Shown: positions 43,401 to 53,200, counted from the first letter of the stretch. The stretch is DNA of 64,000 nucleotides from Salinimicrobium gaetbulicola (GCF_042676025.1 NZ_JBHTJP010000035.1:744001-808000), one strand, 5' to 3'. Numbers and translations are program-made. Notes: generated by a model from the letters alone, not told the origin.

Positions 43401-43679
43401 GATAACGTATTGACAAATGGTACTTCTGGTTCCACAAGATTTATAACCAGTACAGATTTCTTTGGTTTGAACAATGCGTTAGTTGGTTATACTGTTTCTG
43501 AAAAGATATTAGGAGATTCTGGAATTGACCGTTTGAATATCTTTGTATCTGGAGATAACTTATTTATGAAGTCAGCTAGAGATGGATTCCTTCCAAACAC
43601 CAGTGAATCTGGTAACTCAGGACGTCGTTTATATGCACCGCTTACCACTATTACTGCTGGGGTAAGAGTAAAATTTTAA
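40455..43679 (+). CDS. SusC/RagA TonB-dependent outer membrane transporter
   Basis: A 1074-residue outer membrane receptor for oligosaccharides or peptides. The signal ends VQIGFAQQ, then comes a carboxypeptidase-regulatory-like domain (VTGTVVDDQGLPLPGVNVLVKG, to about residue 95), the plug with SGQPGTTSTIRIRGFGSVNG and NPLYVVDGVPF, and LKDATATAIYGSRGANGVI, then a barrel to the C-terminus. It forms an operon with the susD-like gene (14 bases on). Low-GC, highly biased codon use suggests strong expression. No glycoside hydrolase or regulator is beside it. Confidence 0.95.
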   Translation: MKKRLSGFLTLLLVLVVQIGFAQQKQVTGTVVDDQGLPLPGVNVLVKGTSTGAQTDFGGLYTINASPEDVLVFSYVGFLTVERTVGAAEQIDVTLQTDAAELEEVVVVGYGTATRQSFAGTATTIDAENLDVKSYSNVSQALTGEVAGVSVINTSGQPGTTSTIRIRGFGSVNGNRNPLYVVDGVPFSGSINSINPSDIKATTILKDATATAIYGSRGANGVILITTKKGGTFGEDFIEVDVKTGVNSQQIPRYDVIKSPEAYIPLVWEGIYNRGVLTGAADPVAYANSRLFTDNYIPAGYNMWNATAAELIDPETRMVRDGVTRKYTPQRYEDLAFDSAIRTEANVRFGGGDDKTSYYTSFGYLNNDGYSINSGYDRYTTRLNVSSQVKEWLEVGANIGYAYSESLNNGQIEGSENLFEFADKMAPIFPVFLRDDNGDLVPDPIFGGNQYDYGSDSKFRARPNANNVNPIASALYDFDGTNRHELNGNFSFEIGLTEHLTFESKFGAQYSMSRRKVFTNPFYGGGVSTGGDLFTNDFERLTKNFLQLLRYKNQFGDHSLEVLAAHESNEYKLSETSQYKGKAVHHNIYELNNFVENLSPAEGYTEGRTLDSYFAQLNYDFLDKYFLTGSVRRDGSSRFVNEKWGTFGSVGGAWVVSNEDFLSSDLVTFLKLKASYGVMGDEAGIDYYDGYDTFNLGLLAGGISISARDNGNADLTWETSKMFQTGVEFSLGTFLDGTVDYYIKNTDNLIFERRVGPSAGIAIITVNDGELRNAGLEFNLTGHLVNTADFKLDLNVNGEMIKNEIVTMPLEPSTGEPRILDTSNTPYGYSKGSSIYDLYMREWAGVDPANGAPLWYQYFNDLNSNGIFDDGDDAIADMVPYLNANPEANVQKQVTDTYANATTKYIGKSGIPDVRGGIRLGGSFKSFNFSTQFIYSLGGYAVDYQYAELMSDRFGAAGNNFHSDIQNRWQRPGDITNVPALTDNVLTNGTSGSTRFITSTDFFGLNNALVGYTVSEKILGDSGIDRLNIFVSGDNLFMKSARDGFLPNTSESGNSGRRLYAPLTTITAGVRVKF

Positions 43680-43693
43680 AATAAAAAATTAAT

Positions 43694-45172
43694 ATGAAAA
43701 ATTTATTTAAACTAACAGGTATTGCAGCCCTCCTTTTAATGGGAGTAGGTTGTAGTGAAGAGTTCCTTGAAGAGAAGCCTACTGAATTCTTAACAACAGA
43801 TCAGATTGCTGAGGCTGCCGAAAAAAATCCAGATGTGGTTGCCGGTACTTTGAATGGTATCTACGCACTAATGATTGAAACCGGGACGGGTGGTACTACC
43901 AACCACGATGATTTTGGTCATAAGGGGTATGATATTTATGGTGATATGTTATCTGGTGATATGGCTCTTTCTGTAAGTACTTATGGATGGTACCGTTCAG
44001 ATATTACTGAATTCCAGGCACCTCAGGATTTTACCAGAACGCGTAACTATATGGTTTGGAGATATTATTACAGAATTATTCGTTCTGCCAATACTGTAAT
44101 TGACGCTTTGGGCGGTAACGATGCTATTCCTGAACTTGAAGAAAACCAACGTATAATGGGACAGGCTAAGGCCATTAGAGCTCATTCATATTTTTATTTG
44201 ATTCAGTATTTCACTAAGGAATATGCACCTGACGCTTTGGTTCTTCCTATCTACGATGATCTTCAAGATCAGAATGGTCCTAAAGTGCCTATGTCTGAAA
44301 TATTTGCTTTGATAGAAAGTGATCTAAATTCTGCCATTACTTTATTGGAAGGATTCAATAGAGGAAATAAAACACAGATAAATAAATATGTAGCCGAAGC
44401 AATGTTGGCATATGTTTATGGATTTAAAGGTAATCAATGGCAAGAAGTTTATAATTTAACTTCTGACGTTATCAATAATGGTGGTTTTACTTTAATGTCT
44501 TCTGAAGAAGTGCTAGGTGGTTTTAACGACTTGAGTACCTCAGGATGGATGTGGGGAGTAGACCTTACATTAGATAATGAGTTGGGACTTGTTTCCTGGT
44601 GGGGACAGGTTGATAGGTTTACCTACAGTTATGCATGGGCAGGTGATGCTAAAGCAATTGATTCAGGTCTTTATGCTCAGATCCCAGACAATGATGTTAG
44701 AAAACTACAATTTAAGGCACCAACTGGTGGTTATGCAGATCTTATGCCATTAGATAAGTTCTATGATCCAGCACGTTCTATTGGAGGGCAAAGTCCTGTA
44801 ACTACAGATTATGTATTTATGCGTGTGGCTGAGATGTATCTTTTGAATGCAGAAGCAGCAGCTCATATTGGTCAGGATGCAATTACTCCGCTTAAGACAC
44901 TTCTATCTCAAAGGATTCCTGATGTAACTTACCTAGATGCTCTATCTGGTCAGGCACTTATGGATGAAATTTATCTTCAAACGAGAATCGAACTTTGGGG
45001 AGAAGGTAAAAGTTACCTGGCCCTTAAAAGAAATAAGGGAACAGTGGTAAGAGGTGCGAACCACTTGTCATTCGTTGGGGAGTCTATTCCTTACAATGAT
45101 GAAAGGCTTACTTTCGAAATTCCTGAAGCTGAAATTCTTTATAACCCATTTATTGATTCTCAAAACCCGTAA
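43694..45172 (+). CDS. SusD/RagB nutrient-binding outer membrane lipoprotein
   Basis: A 492-residue lipoprotein with signal ending VGCSEEFLEEKPTEF (Cys20). It has the SusD N-terminal pattern and TPR helices with IRSANTVIDALGG, QAKAIRAHSYFYLIQYFT and VAEMYLLNAEAAAH. The C-terminus FEIPEAEILYNPFIDSQNP is the normal SusD ending. It caps the SusC barrel and delivers substrate. Glycan versus peptide specificity cannot be told. Confidence 0.94.
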   Translation: MKNLFKLTGIAALLLMGVGCSEEFLEEKPTEFLTTDQIAEAAEKNPDVVAGTLNGIYALMIETGTGGTTNHDDFGHKGYDIYGDMLSGDMALSVSTYGWYRSDITEFQAPQDFTRTRNYMVWRYYYRIIRSANTVIDALGGNDAIPELEENQRIMGQAKAIRAHSYFYLIQYFTKEYAPDALVLPIYDDLQDQNGPKVPMSEIFALIESDLNSAITLLEGFNRGNKTQINKYVAEAMLAYVYGFKGNQWQEVYNLTSDVINNGGFTLMSSEEVLGGFNDLSTSGWMWGVDLTLDNELGLVSWWGQVDRFTYSYAWAGDAKAIDSGLYAQIPDNDVRKLQFKAPTGGYADLMPLDKFYDPARSIGGQSPVTTDYVFMRVAEMYLLNAEAAAHIGQDAITPLKTLLSQRIPDVTYLDALSGQALMDEIYLQTRIELWGEGKSYLALKRNKGTVVRGANHLSFVGESIPYNDERLTFEIPEAEILYNPFIDSQNP

Positions 45173-45203
45173 GGTTTTAGAATCATAAATCAAATAATAT
45201 ATT

Positions 45204-45941
45204 ATGAAAAAATATTTGTTATTAATTATAGCAGTGGTTTCGTTAACTTTTGTAGGTTGTAACTACGATGACGAAATTACTGAGCCAAATTATGTGACTT
45301 TTGAATTTGGGTCTCCAGATGTTGGTATAGATGAGAATTCTTCTAGAACTTATGATGTAAAAGTGTTTGCCGCCAATGTTGTTGGTTCAGACAGAGTTTT
45401 AGATGTTACGGTTTCTAGTACTTCTACTTTAGATGCTGGAGCCTATTCAGTGCCTGCGACAGTTACTATCCCTGCAAATTCTAATGAGGGAGTATTGACT
45501 GTTTCTCTAGAGGATGTTAACGTTGACTTTAGTTCTAAAACTTTAATTCTGAATTTGCTTCCTCAAAGTGGACTGACTACAGGTGATCCTATTACCTTGA
45601 ATGTACGTCAGGTTTGTCCTGTAGGAAATGCTGAACTGAAGGTTGCTATTGATTTTGATAACTGGGCCAGTGAAATTTCTTGGTCGGTTACAAATTCTGC
45701 TGGTGATACTATTGCTAGCGGAAGCGGTTATGCTGATGGTGACGATGCCATTTCTTCTATAATCTGTGTTACCGCTGGTGATTATACTTTTACCATCAAC
45801 GATATTTATGGTGATGGTCTTGGTTCACCGGGTGGAAGTGCTACTGTATCAGTTGGTACAACTACACTAGGTTCCGTTTCTAATGATTTTGGATCACAGG
45901 CAGTGATTGATTTTACAATTACTGATGTGCGTACAGAATAA
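45204..45941 (+). CDS. SusCD-associated surface lipoprotein
   Basis: A 245-residue lipoprotein (signal ending FVGC, Cys19). Residues about 35-140 form a Calx-beta-like beta-sandwich (VGIDENSSRTYDVKVFA, VPATVTIPANSNEGVLTVSLEDV). The second half contains ITFTINDIYGDGLGSPGG-like sequence, as in other flavobacterial surface proteins. Position as third gene after susC and susD suggests a SusE/SusF-like binding role, without sequence proof. A terminator follows directly. Confidence 0.7.
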   Translation: MKKYLLLIIAVVSLTFVGCNYDDEITEPNYVTFEFGSPDVGIDENSSRTYDVKVFAANVVGSDRVLDVTVSSTSTLDAGAYSVPATVTIPANSNEGVLTVSLEDVNVDFSSKTLILNLLPQSGLTTGDPITLNVRQVCPVGNAELKVAIDFDNWASEISWSVTNSAGDTIASGSGYADGDDAISSIICVTAGDYTFTINDIYGDGLGSPGGSATVSVGTTTLGSVSNDFGSQAVIDFTITDVRTE

Positions 45942-45963
45942 GATCACATAAGTTATTATAAAG

Positions 45964-45990
45964 CCACCCCTCGGGGTGGTTTTTTTATTT
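45964..45990 (+). terminator. Terminator of the SusCD operon
   Basis: GC-rich stem CCACCC/GGGTGG (45964-45969 with 45974-45979) followed by a T run, about 20 bases past the last lipoprotein stop. Confidence 0.88.
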
Positions 45991-46018
45991 AACCTCCTTT
46001 CATTTTCCCTATTTATCC

Positions 46019-46026
46019 TACTTTTG
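46019..46026 (+). promoter_or_regulatory. Probable promoter of the putative porin
   Basis: TACTTTTG, an exact consensus match 17 bases before the ATG at 46044. Confidence 0.5.
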
Positions 46027-46043
46027 CTTCAGTAGTAAAAAAT

Positions 46044-48002
46044 ATGAAGCAACTTCTTATCATTATTGGTGTAATTCTCCTACCGGTGTTAACCTATTCT
46101 CAAGGTGGTAGAAAACTTGGGACCTCCTTTAAAAGTCAAGGCCAGTTCGATTCTAGGGATGATGATCAGTCCAGATCCAAAACCCAAAAAGAAGGCCCCG
46201 AACCGGCCCCTGTTTCAGAATACAAGATCATTTCAGTTGAAAATGACACCACTTCGGTAGATACTTCCCTTACCATCCACAAATACTATAAGTTCAATTA
46301 CCTCAGAAAAGACAATTTTGAATTGCTTCCTTTTCCGAATGTAGGACAGACCTATAATAAAATTTCCTATAATTTCACGAAGGATGATCATGTCCTGCCC
46401 CAATTTGGAGCTCAGGCCAGGCATTATAATTTTATGGAGGTAGATGATATCTATTATTATCATGTGCCCACTCCTTTTACAGAACTGTATTTTAAGACCG
46501 TTTATGAACAAGGTCAAACCCTGGATGCTTTCTTTACGATAAATACTTCCGAAAATTTAAATCTTTCGATCGCTTATAAGGGCTTGCGCTCCCTGGGGAA
46601 ATATCAGCATATGTTGGTGAGTACGGGTAATTTCAGAACGGCTATAAATTATCAAACTCCTGACAAGAGGTATAAACTAAAAACACATTTTGTCTCACAG
46701 GACCTTATGAATGAAGAGGACGGCGGACTTTCAGAAAGGTCTATTGAAAATTTCATTTCTGAAGACCCTGAATTTGACGATCGCTCCAGGTTGGATGTCG
46801 TTTTTGAAAATGCTGAGAGTACTCTTTATGGAAAAAGGTTTTACCTCGATCACTCCTTTGACATATATAAAAGGAAAGACACTCTATCTGATTCCAATCT
46901 TTCTGTCGGACATATTTTGAATTTCACCTATAAAAAGTTTCAGTTTAAGCAGGCAGCTGCGAACGAAGTTTTTGGTCCTTCTTTCGAAGATATTGAGATC
47001 AATGATGAGACCAGGCTGGAATCATTATATAATGAAGGGTTTGTTCAGTTCGCAAATTCTTACTTAGGAAAATTGAGAATAAAAGGAGGCTTTACACATT
47101 ATAACTATGGGTACAATACGGTTCTGGATTTAGAGGAAGGTTTTATTCCTAACCGACTTATTGGGGATGTATATTCCGCCGGTGCTGCTTACGAAAATAA
47201 GGTGGGTCCGTTTGATCTTTATGCCGATGGAATGTTTAATGTTGCCGGAGATATGGACGGTTATGATTTAAAAGCTGATCTGGGATATGATTTTTGGGAG
47301 GACAGCCGCGCAGAAGTTTCTTTAAGACTGAATGATCGGGCTCCTAACTGGAACTTTTTGCTGTACCAGAGTGATTATGTCAATTATAACTGGTTGAATG
47401 ATTTTCAAAATGAGAATAAACAAAGCCTGAATGTGCGGTTCCTGTCCAGGACTTTATTGGATCTTGACCTCGAGTACTCTCGAATTGAGAATTTCAGTTA
47501 TTTCGCCAAAGACGATGACGATAATGTAAAACCCTTTCAGTACGGGGGGCAGGTTAATTATGCCCGCATAAAAGCTTCCCGTGATTTTGAGTTTGGGAAG
47601 TTTGCCCTGGCGAATACTTTAATTTTTCAGGAAACCCTTGATGGAGATGAAGTCCTGAACGTGCCTTCCTTTATTACCAGAAACTCTTTTTATTACCAGG
47701 ACCACTGGTTCAAGCGGGCACTTTATCTGCAAACCGGTATCACTGCGAAATATTTTTCCAATTACCATATGAATGCCTATGACCCGGTCCTGGCTGAATT
47801 TTATGTTCAGAACAACGAGGAGTTTGAAGGTTTACGTTCTGTAGATTTCTTTTTCAACGGAAAGATCAAACAGGCCAGGATCTTTTTTATCCTTGAGAGA
47901 TTGGACGCCGTAATTCTCGGTAATACCACTTTCGTTGCTCCCGGTTACCCTTCCCGCGATTTCACGGTTAGGTTTGGGATGGTTTGGAATTTCTTCATGT
48001 AA
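46044..48002 (+). CDS. Putative porin (flavobacterial family)
   Basis: A 652-residue outer membrane barrel-type protein. The signal ends VLTYSQGGRK, followed by a low-complexity charged linker (about 20-55). The rest alternates aromatic and polar residues, with end sequence GYPSRDFTVRFGMVWNFFM, a C-terminal aromatic typical of outer membrane barrels. It matches the flavobacterial putative porin family. Substrate is unknown. Confidence 0.82.
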   Translation: MKQLLIIIGVILLPVLTYSQGGRKLGTSFKSQGQFDSRDDDQSRSKTQKEGPEPAPVSEYKIISVENDTTSVDTSLTIHKYYKFNYLRKDNFELLPFPNVGQTYNKISYNFTKDDHVLPQFGAQARHYNFMEVDDIYYYHVPTPFTELYFKTVYEQGQTLDAFFTINTSENLNLSIAYKGLRSLGKYQHMLVSTGNFRTAINYQTPDKRYKLKTHFVSQDLMNEEDGGLSERSIENFISEDPEFDDRSRLDVVFENAESTLYGKRFYLDHSFDIYKRKDTLSDSNLSVGHILNFTYKKFQFKQAAANEVFGPSFEDIEINDETRLESLYNEGFVQFANSYLGKLRIKGGFTHYNYGYNTVLDLEEGFIPNRLIGDVYSAGAAYENKVGPFDLYADGMFNVAGDMDGYDLKADLGYDFWEDSRAEVSLRLNDRAPNWNFLLYQSDYVNYNWLNDFQNENKQSLNVRFLSRTLLDLDLEYSRIENFSYFAKDDDDNVKPFQYGGQVNYARIKASRDFEFGKFALANTLIFQETLDGDEVLNVPSFITRNSFYYQDHWFKRALYLQTGITAKYFSNYHMNAYDPVLAEFYVQNNEEFEGLRSVDFFFNGKIKQARIFFILERLDAVILGNTTFVAPGYPSRDFTVRFGMVWNFFM

Positions 48003-48006
48003 TTCC

Positions 48007-48120
48007 TTTTGGGCGTTCCCCCGCCATAGCCTCCGGCCAGGACGGGGTCGGGCTATCCGCTTCAATCTTTTTGCTTATGCTTCACAAAAAGGATTTCCGC
48101 TGCTATCCCTAACGCGGTTT
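48007..48120. repeat. Interspersed flavobacterial intergenic repeat
   Basis: A GC-rich, non-coding stretch just after the porin stop, from GGGCGTTCCCCCGCC (48011) to TATCCCTAACGC (ending near 48115). The ends carry GCGTT and AACGC as short inverted repeats. From memory, sequences with the same GGGCGTT...GGTCGGGCT...CCCTAACGC layout occur many times in flavobacterial genomes after genes. The rest of the gap to 48269 has no gene I can support. Confidence 0.55.
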
Positions 48121-48269
48121 GGTTACCTATATAATAGGAGGGAGGAAGTGTTTTCAAAAAAGGGAAAAAAAGTTTGCTCTTCAAAAACCACATTTTCAAG
48201 CCCTTAAAACGGAGGCTTAAAAAAACCTTAAAAAAGTTGAGTTTGGGACTTGCGAGATTAAAAAGAGGG

Positions 48270-48279
48270 NNNNNNNNNN
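48270..48279. other. Assembly gap (10 N)
   Basis: Ten N bases, a usual placeholder for a gap of unknown size. The next gene is truncated at its 5' end here. Confidence 0.98.
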
Positions 48280-48280
48280 T

Positions 48281-49663
48281 GCAGGAGATGCTGTAAAACT
48301 CGAAGCACCAACTGATTTTGAAGACTGTGCTTTTGAAACCCAGGAAGAACTGGATGCGGCATTTAATACATGGTTAGACGGATTTAACACGTTGAATGAT
48401 GGATGTGATGCCACCGCCTTCTTTGTAGGCGGAGAACCAACCGCACCAGACCTGGTAACTGGAGGTACTGTTAATGCAACCTATAAAATAGACGATGGTT
48501 GTACTCAGGATGAGGTATCTTCAAGCTTTACTATTAACCCGAATCCAACAGCAACTGCGACTGGAGGAAATCTTCCGTGTGATGCTTCCGGATTCCAGTT
48601 AATTGGGTCAGCCAGTGGAGGAACTCCTGATTATGATTATAGTTGGACGGGACCTGGAGGCTTTACTTCATCTGTACAAAACCCAATAGTAACTGTTGAA
48701 GGAACTTACGAGTTAACAGTTACTGATGATAAAGGATGTACAGATACAGATACAGCAACTGTCTCTCCACCGGAGAACTGTGCACATATCTTCCCAACTC
48801 AGACAGATTGTGATGAATATAAGTGTATCACACAGAGCACCGATCCGGATCCTATAGACTTTACTTTAAGTAATGTTTGTATAACTCTTGACGGTAGTGT
48901 GATTTCCAATGCGGTTCCTGGAGTGTTCTTCTATTATGCTGATGTTACCGGTAAAGCCGGATCTACAACAGTTATAGTAGATCAGGATTCAGATCTCACT
49001 AAATATTTCCTTGCTCAAAACGAGCAGAATGTGAGAGTGTATAGTAATGAGTGTGGGGTTATTGAACCAACTTCCATTACTATTTACGATCATGGAGATG
49101 GAACTGATCAAGGCGATGTGGAAATTACTTTCCCATCATCAGCCGGCACTTCTTATATCATTTCAGTAAAGTATGATGTAAAAACCATACTGGGAGGAAT
49201 GTTAGTTGGTGCTGATCCTTACGCTTCATTTACCATGTATTATAGTGGAGGAGAAATGGTAAGCGGAAGTACAGGTCAAATAAGCCTAAATACTAACGCT
49301 TCATGTGATCCAGATCCAATTGAAGATCCGGATGACTGTCAATTTGATTCAAGCTCAGCTACTAGCAATACTATTGAGAAACAATCAAGTGACATGGTAA
49401 TTAATGACGTGAATGTTTCACCGGTGCCATTTAAGGAAGAGATCAACTTGAGTTACGATCTGAATTACACTTCAGATGTGACCATAGAGATCTTTGATTT
49501 TGGAGGTAACCTGTTGAAAACTGTTCAGGATCGAGGCGTATCTAAAGGATCTTCTACCTCTATAGGAGTCGATTTCTCAATTAGTGCTAATCAGATGTAC
49601 CTGATCAGAGTGACCACAGATAAGGAAACATTTGTCAAACAAGTCGTTTCTTCTAAAAAATAA
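48281..49663 (+). CDS. T9SS type A secreted adhesin, 5' truncated by gap
   Basis: The frame is open from 48281 (AGDAVKLEAPTDFEDCAFET) with no start codon, so the N-terminus is lost in the N gap; 461 codons including the stop remain. HYR/PKD-like repeats (CDATAFFVGGEPTAPDL, then PNPTATATGGNLPCD, VTDDKGCTDTDT) precede a unique region and the type A sorting domain (SDVTIEIFDFGGNLLKTV ... QVVSSKK). The end is closely related to that of the next gene. It is a surface adhesin-like protein. Confidence 0.85.
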   Translation, partial: AGDAVKLEAPTDFEDCAFETQEELDAAFNTWLDGFNTLNDGCDATAFFVGGEPTAPDLVTGGTVNATYKIDDGCTQDEVSSSFTINPNPTATATGGNLPCDASGFQLIGSASGGTPDYDYSWTGPGGFTSSVQNPIVTVEGTYELTVTDDKGCTDTDTATVSPPENCAHIFPTQTDCDEYKCITQSTDPDPIDFTLSNVCITLDGSVISNAVPGVFFYYADVTGKAGSTTVIVDQDSDLTKYFLAQNEQNVRVYSNECGVIEPTSITIYDHGDGTDQGDVEITFPSSAGTSYIISVKYDVKTILGGMLVGADPYASFTMYYSGGEMVSGSTGQISLNTNASCDPDPIEDPDDCQFDSSSATSNTIEKQSSDMVINDVNVSPVPFKEEINLSYDLNYTSDVTIEIFDFGGNLLKTVQDRGVSKGSSTSIGVDFSISANQMYLIRVTTDKETFVKQVVSSKK

Positions 49664-49687
49664 ATTCAATTAACCTTTAAATCCTGA

Positions 49688-49716
49688 AAAGCAGCCGGAA
49701 ACGGCTGCTTTTTTTA
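49688..49716 (+). terminator. Terminator after first adhesin
   Basis: A 10-bp stem (49688-49697 with 49702-49711) around GAAA, then a T run. Nearly the same stem-loop (GCAGCC core with GAAA loop) terminates the second adhesin. Confidence 0.9.
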
Positions 49717-50248
49717 TTTATAATTCTTTGGTTGGCAGCACGTAAGAATTTCATTAATACTTTTTGATATGGATAAAATAATTTTTTGTAGGAGTTTTTC
49801 CGGTTCCCTGATTAAACTTTAATTTTTAACAAAAATTTCTCATTATCAGGTAATTACAAATTAAATTTTACCTTACATTTAAGGTAAGATTAGTGAATTG
49901 AAGTGAAATCTTACATCTCCTTAATTGTAATTTCACCTTAATTTATGAAGATTTTTCTTCCCCCGGCCCCAATTAGAGCTGGAACTGTGCTTTCCTCCAA
50001 AGCCTGTTGGTTTGCCTCCCTTCTTAAAAATTTAGTTTAACAATCCACATTTGTGGAAAGATTGCCCTGTCTGCTCTCTAAGCCTTCTTTGAAATGGCAT
50101 TATTGCCTCGGTTTATACCGTGCCCAATAATAGTGTTTCCCCCGGTTTTTTACTTCTGCTTGCAGAAGCTTGCACCCAGATTTGCTTGCTCCCTTGAAGT
50201 GAACCGCTTGTGTTTTTTGGTGTATTTACTAACCAAAAATCACTAATT
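49717..50248 (+). promoter_or_regulatory. Long leader upstream of the repeat adhesin
   Basis: 532 bases without a gene. Inverted repeats stand out: ACCTTA/TAAGGT at 49870-49885, GTGAAAT/ATTTCAC spanning 49903-49936 and CTTCTG/CAGAAG at 50153-50168. These could be operator sites or mRNA structures. I cannot locate a convincing promoter. Confidence 0.4.
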
Positions 50249-53200
50249 ATGAGAGATTTTACAGTGCCGGGAATGGGCTTAATAGGTTTTTACGCCTGTT
50301 GGAGATGGCTGGTTCCCAAAATTAGATCTGTATCAGCTTTTGCAGGAACTTCTGTTCTTGTGGGGCTGATTTTTTTATGGATGCCTTCTGCAGCGAACGC
50401 CCAGGAGGTAACTCTAAGTACCTCCATTCAGGCCGGATTCGGAATAGACGCGGATGTTGAGTCCGATGTATTCAGAAATTCTCTGTTGGATGGAGAGGGA
50501 ACCGATGACTGGTTCACCATTCCTTATTTGGCTCCAAACCCCGATGGGAACCCTGCTACAGGTGCCGCAGTAATTGAATATCCTTCAATGCAGGATTTTA
50601 ACGCATTACAGAGTGGAGCAAATGAAATATTTGAACTTCGTATGAATGCCGACCTGTATTCCATGCCGGAGAATGACGGGGTTATTTGGATTGATGCTGT
50701 TTATTACAGGGATCAGCGCACAGATGGTGACAAGAAAGATATGACTGTCTTTGATCAGCAGATCAACAAAAATTACAATGATCCTACCACTTGGACATTT
50801 AAGACCGGTGATGTTCCGCAAAAGAATGATATAGTTGATGTTTTTGGTCATTTAAGAAGAGCTGCAGACGGAGATCAATATGCGATCGTGGCAGCCTCTA
50901 CCCGAAATGCAGATGGGGATAGTTATCTGGATTTTGAATATTACAGGGAAGAAGTTACTCTTAATGCTTCCAAAACAAGTTTGATAACTGCAGGAGAAGA
51001 CTGCGGACATACCGCTTATGAATTCGATCTCATAGCTGAGGGTGAGAATGAAGGTGATGGTTCGGTCCTTGAACATGGGGATATTATCATGTCCGTCAAT
51101 TATACCAAAGGAGGGGATGCCGTAGATATTCGCCTTTTTGTATGGATCGATAAAAGAGATTTTCCTACAAATCAGGATTTTGCTGACTTTAATTTATTAC
51201 CTGAAAGGCCTTTTAATTTCGGAAGTGCCAGTGGAGGCTTCGTTTTCTACCCATGTGACAATGATCCAAGTAAAAATTATGGATATGCCAGAATAAGTTT
51301 GAAAAGTGGGACTCCGAAATTGGCTGTCTTTGCCCAGTCTAATAACGATGGAACTGTTCCTGCACCGGACTGGGGAACCATTAATGATGCGGGTGATGTG
51401 GTCGATTTTTATCAGACAAATACCCTGGCTGAGCTGGCACTTAACTCAACTCTTTTTGGTTTCGATACCCAGAGTGATAATATCTTTTGTGACAGTCCTT
51501 TAGGAAGTGTAATAGTTAAAAGCCGCTCTTCAGATGCTTTTACCTCTTCCCTGAAAGATTTTGCCGGACCATTCCAATTAGGAGATACTCCGGAAGTAAC
51601 CGTTGAAGTCGAAAATGGTTCTTATGAATGTTTTGAGACTTCTACTACTCTTACAGCTGATGTGACTCCGTTAACCGGAACGTTCAAATATCAATGGTAT
51701 GAATGGATTGATGACGCTTATGTAGAGATCGAAGGCGCGACCAATGCTTCTTTGGAAAATGTCACAGAAGGAACCTATAAATTTAAAGCCACCATATTAA
51801 TTGGCGGAAATGAAGGTTGTTTTGCTGAAGCGGAAGGTATTTCGGTCATCCAGAATGATCCTGCAGAGATTCTAGAAGCCTCATGTCCTGAAAATGTTTC
51901 TTTACCGGCATGTACTGCCCAAACAGAAATAGACGCTGCTTTTGACACCTGGAAGAATAGTCTTTCTTATGAAGGCGGTGGCGGTGAAGTTACGGCTGTA
52001 TATTATTTGAATGGCCAGGTCGTTGATAATTTAGATCGATTGACTCCACCCGAATTCTGTGGCGGAAGTGTTTCTATCGGAATTTCGGTAACCGATGAAT
52101 GTGGCCAGGAAAGCAGTTGTAGTACTACCTTTACAATAGCTGCTGATGAGACTCCTGTAGCCTTGACTCCTATCGACGACTACATGTTAGAGGATTGTAA
52201 TGCTGAATGGCCTGCAAACCTGACCACTAGCTGGACAGACAATTGTGGTGTTGGCGGAATGACCAGTGGAAACCTTGACTCCGATGGTGGAGGCGAAGTA
52301 AGTACCGATGGTTGTATCCAAAGCAGAGATTACACCTTTAGTGTCACCGATGACTGCGGTAATTACTCAGAACTGATCGTGACTGTTAGCCGTGAGTTTG
52401 ATGAGACTCCTGTAGCCTTGACTCCGATCGACGACTACATGTTAGAGGACTGTAACGCTGAATGGCCAGCAAACCTGACCACTAGCTGGACAGACAATTG
52501 CGGTGTAGGCGGACAAACCAGTGGAAACCTTGACTCCGATGGTGGAGGCGAAGTAAGTACCGATGGTTGTATCCAGAGCAGAGATTACACCTTTAGTGTA
52601 ACCGATGACTGCGGAAATTACTCAGAACTGATCGTGACTGTTAGCCGTGAGTTTGATGAGACTCCTGTAGCCTTGACTCCGATCGACGACTACATGTTAG
52701 AGGACTGTAACGCTGAATGGCCAGCAAACCTGACCACTAGCTGGACAGACAATTGCGGTGTAGGCGGACAAACCAGTGGAAACCTTGACTCCGATGGTGG
52801 AGGCGAAGTAAGTACCGATGGTTGTATCCAGAGCAGGGATTACACCTTTAGTGTAACCGATGACTGCGGAAATTACTCAGAAATGGTTGTGACTGTTAGC
52901 CGTGAGTTTGATGAGACTCCTGTAGCCTTGACTCCGATCGATGACTACATGTTAGAGGATTGTAACGCTGAATGGCCTGCAAATCTGACCACTAGCTGGA
53001 CAGACAATTGCGGTGTTGGCGGACAAACCAGTGGAAACCTTGACTCCGATGGTGGAGGCGAAGTAAGTACTGATGGTTGTATCCAAAGCAGGGATTACAC
53101 CTTTAGTGTAACCGATGACTGCGGAAATTACTCAGAAATGGTTGTAACTGTTAGCCGTGAGTTTGATGAGACTCCTGTAGCCTTAACTCCGATCGACGAC

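Noticed and set aside
47935..48207. 90-codon plus-strand frame over the end of the porin
   Set aside because: It reads through the interspersed repeat; the protein has no independent support.
50210..50248. GTG start for the giant adhesin
   Set aside because: Adds 13 residues with no signal character; the ATG at 50249 begins the family-like signal.
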